From an uncultured Faecalibacterium sp. (GTDB lineage: Bacteria > Bacillota > Clostridia > Oscillospirales > Ruminococcaceae), in assembly GCA_900765705.1 (NCBI GenBank), contig CAAFSR010000072.1, positions 1 through 8,764 on the forward strand: a DNA stretch of 8,764 nt, written 5' to 3'. The notes beneath the pieces are model-generated. The model ran no database searches and was not told the origin of the DNA. It saw only the letters and a list, made by a program, of their open reading frames with translations. Positions within the stretch are counted from its first letter, which is position 1, and each line of letters opens with the position of its first letter. The position numbers and the translations under genes are program-made. Shown piece after piece: positions 5,801-8,764 of this stretch.

Positions 5801-5814
5801 TATAAATTCGATAA

Positions 5815-5943
5815 ATACACTTTGGGGAGGAAACAAACTACCACTACTACATTTTCTCGAAAGGCGGATTTACGGACGGACTACTTCAGGCACAGGAACA
5901 CGGAGAAGTACAGCTGCTTACCCTTGCCGATATTTTTGAATAA
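5815..5943 (+). pseudogene. 3' remnant of an AAA-type ATPase gene (DUF234-like C-terminus)
   Basis: The frame ending in TAA at 5941-5943 reads HYYIFSKGGFTDGLLQAQE, then HGEVQLLTLADIFE. This resembles the conserved end of the ATP-binding proteins with a C-terminal DUF234-type, restriction-endonuclease-like domain, where FSKSGFT followed by a final LxxL(D)xIF pattern is usual. Only about 40 codons remain. The frame is closed by stops upstream of 5815, has no start codon and lacks the whole Walker ATPase part. A strong ribosome-binding-like GGGGAGG (5824-5830) lies inside it, and a promoter stands just before, so a deletion probably joined the 5' control region of one gene to the tail of another. 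The family call rests on motif memory only. Confidence 0.6.
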
Positions 5944-5945
5944 CA

Positions 5946-5990
5946 CAAGAAACGCTCTTGCCGGTGTAAAACTGGCAGGAGCGTTTCTTG
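5946..5990. terminator. Terminator after the ATPase remnant and the XRE gene
   Basis: A 17-bp stem (5946-5962 with 5974-5990, one wobble), extendable by two pairs, with core GAAACGCTC/GAGCGTTTC and a loop of seven to eleven bases. It lies between a plus-strand stop at 5943 and the minus-strand XRE stop at 6000, so it can serve both. The T content is mostly in the stem arms and the trailing T-run is short. Confidence 0.8.
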
Positions 5991-5999
5991 TTGAAGTGA

Positions 6000-6287
6000 T
6001 TATAAAAGACCTTTGATTTTTTCAAGATGATCTATAGCGGCTTGCAGTTCATTTTGAAACTGATCCCTAGAAGGATCTCGACCCAAAAGAAGATAATCCA
6101 TACTGACATGGAAGTATTCTGCAATATCGATCAGGATTTTTACAGAGCCATTGGAGCTTCCCCTTTCAAGATTGCCGAGGTGTCGATGGGAAACACCAAG
6201 TTTTTCAGCAAGTTTTTCCTGCGATAACTTCGCATTTGTACGCAAAGTAAAAATACGGTTACCAATAGCATTCGGATCAAAACTCAT
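6000..6287 (-). CDS. Small XRE-family HTH regulator
   Basis: 95 residues from ATG at 6287, six bases after GGAGG. The open frame runs on upstream to 6449, but that part crosses a hairpin and an inverted repeat and has no ribosome binding site, so it is rejected. Residues 9-64 are a Cro/CI-type HTH: IGNRIFTLRTNAKLSQEKLAEKLGV with recognition-helix region SHRHLGNLERG, then ILIDIAEYFHVSMDYLLLG. The rest is a short amphipathic helix, DQFQNELQAAIDHLEKIKGLL, likely for dimerisation. Such proteins repress the genes of mobile elements, in some cases relieved by an ImmA-type protease, and an ImmA-like gene lies 0.5 kb away. The inverted repeat TTTTCGA/TCGAAAA upstream suggests self-control. Confidence 0.92.
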   Translation of the reverse strand: MSFDPNAIGNRIFTLRTNAKLSQEKLAEKLGVSHRHLGNLERGSSNGSVKILIDIAEYFHVSMDYLLLGRDPSRDQFQNELQAAIDHLEKIKGLL

Positions 6288-6301
6288 GTGTGACCTCCAA
6301 A

Positions 6302-6329
6302 TTTTCGATAAAGCGTGAGAAGTCGAAAA
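6302..6329. promoter_or_regulatory. Inverted repeat upstream of the XRE gene, likely operator
   Basis: TTTTCGA (6302-6308) and TCGAAAA (6323-6329) are perfect 7-bp arms with 14 bp between, placed 15-42 bases before the XRE start. The centres of the arms are 21 bp apart, two helical turns, as expected for a dimer or tetramer of a repressor. I see no clear -10/-35 pair nearby. Confidence 0.45.
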
Positions 6330-6388
6330 CTCGGAGTTGCTACGGATATCTAGCCGCTTGGGGCATCCACAAAAAACGGACAAACATA

Positions 6389-6418
6389 AAGCCTGCTCCT
6401 TTTTACGGGAGCAGGCTT
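6389..6418. terminator. Hairpin upstream of the XRE gene
   Basis: A perfect 11-bp stem AAGCCTGCTCC (6389-6399) with 6408-6418 around an 8-base loop. On the minus strand the tail TTATGTTTGTCC is only moderately T-rich, so it may be a backup terminator for the operon ending at 6608 or a processing site. It separates that operon from the XRE gene. Confidence 0.55.
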
Positions 6419-6426
6419 CCTGAAGG

Positions 6427-6503
6427 CTAAAAAAATAGCCGGACAACAACCAACTGAGGGATCTTCAAAGAAAATCTCTCAATCAGCTGTTGCCCGGCTA
6501 TTT
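6427..6503 (-). terminator. Strong terminator of the ImmA/zinc-ribbon operon
   Basis: On the minus strand, AAATAGCCGGGCAACA (6503-6488) pairs with 6448-6433 with one mismatch. An inner stem GAGAGAT/ATCCCTC lengthens the hairpin, and the outer arm runs straight into seven T. This is the clearest intrinsic terminator of the window and ends transcription coming from 8042. Confidence 0.85.
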
Positions 6504-6504
6504 G

Positions 6505-6605
6505 GAGCACGTTTCATACATTGCCTTGCGGCAATGGCCCGTTGCTCGGAGCGAACAGTCCATATTCAGGGTGCAATGCACCCGTATTTGTTAAAATGAC
6601 TGGAA
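6505..6605 (-). other. Structured 3' untranslated region with GNRA hairpin
   Basis: Between the stop at 6608 and the terminator, minus-strand RNA can form GGGTGC/GCACCC (6583-6569), enclosed by CAGTC/GACTG, and then CATTGCC-GCAA-GGCAATG (6536-6519), a 7-bp stem with a GCAA tetraloop, partly enclosed by GAGCA/TGCTC. The GNRA loop forms only on the minus strand. No open frame with a ribosome binding site is present here. It could be a stable 3' end, a small RNA or a repetitive element. Confidence 0.45.
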
Positions 6606-6607
6606 AA

Positions 6608-6817
6608 TCACCGGCATCTAAATGCCAGATCAAGTCTCAGGGTTTCTTTGCATCTATTGCACTTCACTTGTAGTATACCTGAACACCCCTCGATTTTTTG
6701 GTATAACTTATTTCCACAAACAGGGCAAAATCTCCAGCCTATGCTAAATTCTGCCTGCTGTGTAGTAGTCGGTGCTTTACCGGCAAAGGGACGGTTCTTT
6801 AACTGAATCATATTCAT
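6608..6817 (-). CDS. Com-like zinc-ribbon protein, 69 residues
   Basis: The start is taken as ATG 6817, which overlaps the stop of the metallopeptidase gene (ATGA). A second ATG two codons later (6811) has better distance (seven bases) to GGAG and is an equally good choice (67 residues). After a basic N-terminus, residues 30-56 form a zinc ribbon: CPVCG (Cys31, Cys34) and CNRCK (Cys53, Cys56), with the spacing and IxVKCxRC form of the phage Mu Com family, a translational regulator, and of other small zinc-ribbon proteins. It is the last gene of the operon. RNA or DNA binding is a family-based inference; no partner methylase gene is seen in the window. Confidence 0.75.
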   Translation of the reverse strand: MNMIQLKNRPFAGKAPTTTQQAEFSIGWRFCPVCGNKLYQKIEGCSGILQVKCNRCKETLRLDLAFRCR

Positions 6818-7521
6818 TCTCCAAATCGCATGATGTCCAATGGATGGCAGTGGATGGGTTTGCTTTTTATAACCTGCATCTGCTGCAGTCTGATCCTGAT
6901 TGCAGACCAAGAAACCCCAATCCGTTGAGCCATCTCCAGAATTTTTTCATAGTTAGGGTCAGACACTGATTTGTACAGAATCCCATTTGGCAGAGTCAAC
7001 GCTACACGTTCTATTTCGGCATTGATCAGAAATGTTGGCATCAGCAGCTCTGCTGCAAGGGTATCCGCCTGCCATTTTTCCCACGAGGGCTTTCCGTTTC
7101 TCTCCCGATAGGCAATGTGCCCACGGCACTTGACTGCTTTTCCGTAGTCGTTCGGAAACAGATCAGCCAAAATCTGATGTGCTGCTTCATGCGCTATTGT
7201 GAAATTCCGGCATCCAGTGCGTCTGTCTGCCGCAAGAGCAGAATCGATTACGATATCCCTCGGCATAAATACTTCAACAAGCTTTGTTCCATCCTCAAGG
7301 GTTGCTGTGAAGCTACATCTCTGGAAAACCGTTAATCCAAGGATGTGACCATCGCTACACAGCGGCAACATCTTCAGGTTCAGTCCAAGAACAGAATTTG
7401 CAAACTGCTCTGGGTTAATAGGAGCGGGGTCATTTTTGCTTATTCCGAAGAGTGCATAGTACATTTCAATATATTTGCCTGCTATGCACGAAAGTTCTGC
7501 ACGCGATAAGTATCTTGCCAT
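6814..7521 (-). CDS. ImmA/IrrE-family metallopeptidase
   Basis: 235 residues with the zinc-protease motif HEAAH (His111, Glu112, His115) in FTIAHEAAHQIL, followed by WQADTLAAELLMP (150-162), where an acidic residue (Asp153 or Glu158) would complete the metal site. The order HExxH, about 40 residues, then AxxFAxxLLMP-like is typical of ImmA/IrrE (COG2856). ImmA cuts an XRE repressor and thereby switches on excision of its element; IrrE does the same for DdrO after DNA damage. The last part (from about 185) may be an HTH-like fold. The ATG at 7521 overlaps the previous stop as TAATG, and its own stop overlaps the next start, so it is tightly coupled. Its likely targets in this window are the XRE proteins at 6000 and 8251. 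Confidence 0.92.
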   Translation of the reverse strand: MARYLSRAELSCIAGKYIEMYYALFGISKNDPAPINPEQFANSVLGLNLKMLPLCSDGHILGLTVFQRCSFTATLEDGTKLVEVFMPRDIVIDSALAADRRTGCRNFTIAHEAAHQILADLFPNDYGKAVKCRGHIAYRERNGKPSWEKWQADTLAAELLMPTFLINAEIERVALTLPNGILYKSVSDPNYEKILEMAQRIGVSWSAIRIRLQQMQVIKSKPIHCHPLDIMRFGE

Positions 7522-7802
7522 TATGAAGCCCTACCTTCTGATGTGGCACAGTAGGCTTCCACGAACCACTTGCCCTTTTCAAGCCAAAGATTCCGCTTCT
7601 GCCCGCAAATCAGGCAGGTGAAGCAATGCCCTTTCACGCCAAAACGTGATGTACCGTGCTTGACTGCCAAGACACGATCAATTCCATAAGTGCGAGTCTT
7701 GTCATAGTTTATGGCAAGAGGACGGATCTTGCCGTCAGGAGTAAAACGAACATCCACTTCGACGTATCTTTTCTCACGGCGAAGGTTGTAATCACCACAC
7801 AT
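7521..7802 (-). CDS. Small hypothetical protein, 93 residues, with cysteine cluster
   Basis: ATG at 7802 follows AAGGAGG by seven bases. The pattern KIRPLAINYD...YGIDRVLAV...LWLEKGKWFVEA resembles a family of 80-100-residue Firmicutes proteins of mobile elements, often near SOS-type genes, whose members share IDRVLDV and end in WFVE. This is from memory and no function is known to me. This member also has His59, Cys60, Cys63, Cys66 and Cys85, which may bind a metal; I do not recall this as usual for the family. Overlap with the metallopeptidase gene is one base (TAATG), so the two are probably made together. Confidence 0.8.
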   Translation of the reverse strand: MCGDYNLRREKRYVEVDVRFTPDGKIRPLAINYDKTRTYGIDRVLAVKHGTSRFGVKGHCFTCLICGQKRNLWLEKGKWFVEAYCATSEGRAS

Positions 7803-7844
7803 CAGAAATCCTCCTTTTGCAGATTTATCAGAATGCAGCGTGCA

Positions 7845-8042
7845 TTACTTGCGAGTCATACTGCGTGCCACGAACTGTTTTTCGTTTAACAGAGGAACGG
7901 ACACTGTATGCTTTTTCCACTCATCCATAGAGCAGGTTACTGCTTTGCACAGACGGCATTTTGTCCAGCCATCGGTTGCATCAAGATCTACATCATAGTT
8001 CATGGTTCCGCACATCGGGCATCTTACGTTTTCTTTTCTCAT
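7845..8042 (-). CDS. Small zinc-ribbon protein, 65 residues
   Basis: ATG at 8042 stands five bases after AGAGGTG. The frame extends to 8099, but those codons lack a ribosome binding site and overlap the operator. Two CxxC knuckles, RCPMCG (Cys8, Cys11) and KCRLCK (Cys29, Cys32), about 18 residues apart, give a treble-clef or zinc-ribbon fold, followed by a polar tail with VPLLNEKQF. It is the first gene of the operon, divergent from the XRE-S24 gene, 42 bases before the 93-residue gene. Function unknown; nucleic-acid or protein binding is possible. Confidence 0.8.
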   Translation of the reverse strand: MRKENVRCPMCGTMNYDVDLDATDGWTKCRLCKAVTCSMDEWKKHTVSVPLLNEKQFVARSMTRK

Positions 8043-8074
8043 AATATCACCTCTCAAAAACACCGAATAAATAC

Positions 8075-8091
8075 GATTTCGGTCCGGAATC
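8075..8091. promoter_or_regulatory. Palindromic operator candidate between the divergent operons
   Basis: GATTTCGG-T-CCGGAATC: two 8-bp arms with one mismatch around a central T. It lies 33 bases before the zinc-ribbon start and about 160 before the XRE-S24 start. The length and form fit a LexA/CI-type dimer site. A TTGATT on the minus strand (8093-8088) overlaps it, so binding would block the minus-strand promoter if that is the -35 box; no good -10 was found. Confidence 0.5.
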
Positions 8092-8188
8092 AACACCAAA
8101 AAGCTGTTATTCGTGGATTTGATTCGATTATATACCTACTTTATGGAGATGTTAATTACGCATTTGTCGCTATTTTGGAGATTTCTTG

Positions 8189-8217
8189 CTGATTTCTTAT
8201 GTTTTCTATACTATAAT
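8189..8217 (+). promoter_or_regulatory. Promoter candidate of the XRE-S24 gene
   Basis: A perfect TATAAT at 8212-8217, 33 bases before the start codon at 8251. The best -35 at 17-bp spacing is CTGATT (8189-8194), a poor match, so activity may need an activator or be weak. The AAAGGAG ribosome binding site follows at 8234-8240. Confidence 0.5.
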
Positions 8218-8250
8218 AGAGCTACCGGATCACAAAGGAGTGTTCTTGCC

Positions 8251-8764
8251 ATGAAAAAGAAAACTGCTCTCACCAAAATGCACATAGCCCCATCCACGGT
8301 GTGCTATGATGCAGTCGCCGCAAGGGATAGTAATGAGGTAGGTCTGATCCTCGCAGCTGTACGAAAAAAGAATGGCTATTCACTTGTAGCTTTCTCCAAA
8401 CTTCTCTACAACTATGGCGTCGATGTCAGTGACAAGGGTATCAGCAAATGGGAAAAAGGATACACCACTCCCAGCATCTATCAACTGGTTGCAATCTGTC
8501 ACGCATTGAACATTAAGGAAGGACCTTCCTACTTTACAAAGGCCTTTCAGAAACCCGCCCTTCTAAATGATATAGGGCAAAAAAAGTTGCCGAGTACGAA
8601 ATGGACTTGATTGCATCCCGGCGCTACCAGCCAGACGCAGAAAAGCCTGCGAAAATCGACTGCATAATGATGCCAGTATCAGAGTTGCCAGTATCGGCAG
8701 GTCTAGGAGCTTTTCTTGAGGGTGAAATGTTCCAGCAGATACAAGTGCCTGCCAGTAGCGTTCC
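8251..8764 (+). CDS. XRE repressor with LexA/CI-type C-terminal domain, split by a -1 frame change at 8579-8585 (partial)
   Basis: ATG at 8251 has AAAGGAG ten bases upstream. The first frame gives 119 residues ending at TGA 8608-8610: an HTH domain (about 30-88) with LILAAVRKKNGYSLVAFSKLL and recognition region SDKGISKWEKG. After Lys112 the -1 frame from GTT at 8586 stays open to the window end and reads VAEYEMDLIASRRYQPDAEK, then MPVSELPVSAGLGAFLEGEM, the linker and start of an S24 peptidase domain; the Ala-Gly pair in SAGLG would be a possible self-cleavage bond. The catalytic Ser and Lys would lie beyond 8764. The switch point CA-A-AAA-AAG is the classic -1 slippery heptamer; equally, eight A instead of seven would give one frame. 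Self-cleaving repressors of this class respond to RecA after DNA damage. Confidence 0.82.

Larger units (their letters stand above)
303..8764. mobile_element. Integrated mobile element, one end at the tRNA-Arg site, continuing past the window
   Basis: The element starts at the broken tRNA-Arg(CCU). It carries, near that end, a tyrosine recombinase with excisionase-like HTH genes, then a MazF/ParB-like pair, an XRE/ImmA control region and a LexA-type regulator. Base composition drops sharply after 303 compared with 1-260. No relaxase, type IV secretion, capsid or replication initiator gene is visible, so whether this is an integrative conjugative element, a mobilisable element or a prophage remains open. 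The other boundary is outside the window. Confidence 0.8.

Noticed and set aside
5822..6016. 64-codon plus-strand frame starting with TTG in GGGGAGG
   Set aside because: It runs through the terminator 5946-5990, while another frame here matches the ATPase C-terminus and stops right before that terminator.
6288..6449. Upstream extension of the XRE gene frame
   Set aside because: This part crosses the 6389-6418 hairpin and the TTTTCGA inverted repeat, and only the ATG at 6287 has a GGAGG site; the added residues show no domain.
8041..8099. Nineteen-codon N-terminal extension of the zinc-ribbon gene
   Set aside because: No ribosome binding site at the upstream ATG, and it overlaps the palindromic operator; the ATG at 8042 has AGAGGTG.

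Overview
This window looks like the right-hand part of an integrated mobile element (an integrative conjugative or mobilisable element, or a prophage-like island) in a Gram-positive Clostridia host, probably of the Oscillospiraceae/Ruminococcaceae type. The basis is a GC-rich host flank (about 1-260), a lower-GC element body, strong AGGAGG-type ribosome binding sites, and protein families typical of gut Firmicutes elements. No taxonomic marker is present, so the host call is inference. Relaxase, secretion and replication genes are not visible; if they exist they lie beyond 8764.

Layout. 1-182 is the end of a host membrane-protein gene, followed by a bidirectional terminator. 258-302 is the 3' half of a tRNA-Arg (anticodon CCU) on the minus strand whose 5' half is missing. 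This is the attachment site, and the intact tRNA should stand at the other end of the element. 303-960 holds repeats that may bind the integrase and a 55-residue plus-strand gene. From 5186 down to 979 runs one minus-strand operon: a MazF/PemK-type toxin-like protein with a long helical tail, a ParB-like DUF6551-type protein broken by a frameshift, a small excisionase-like HTH protein, a protein with four HTH units in a row, and a tyrosine recombinase. Several of these genes overlap by 1-4 bases. The operon is preceded by about 510 nt of gene-free, hairpin-rich leader (5187-5699).

5746-5990 holds a promoter with an array of inverted half-sites, running into the 3' remnant of an ATPase gene. 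6000-6287 is a small XRE repressor. A second minus-strand operon, from 8042 down to 6608, carries three small cysteine-motif proteins and an ImmA/IrrE-type metallopeptidase, and ends at a strong terminator (6427-6503). Divergent from it, at 8251, starts an XRE regulator whose LexA/CI-type C-terminal domain lies in the -1 frame behind an A-AAA-AAG slippery heptamer.

How it may work. The divergent XRE-S24 repressor, the ImmA-like protease and the small XRE protein resemble the switches that control excision of known elements. The int/HTH/xis/ParB-like/MazF operon would be the integration, excision and maintenance module. The two frame breaks both look like one missing base in a homopolymer run. 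They could be sequence errors, real mutations or programmed -1 frameshifts, and the sequence alone cannot decide.
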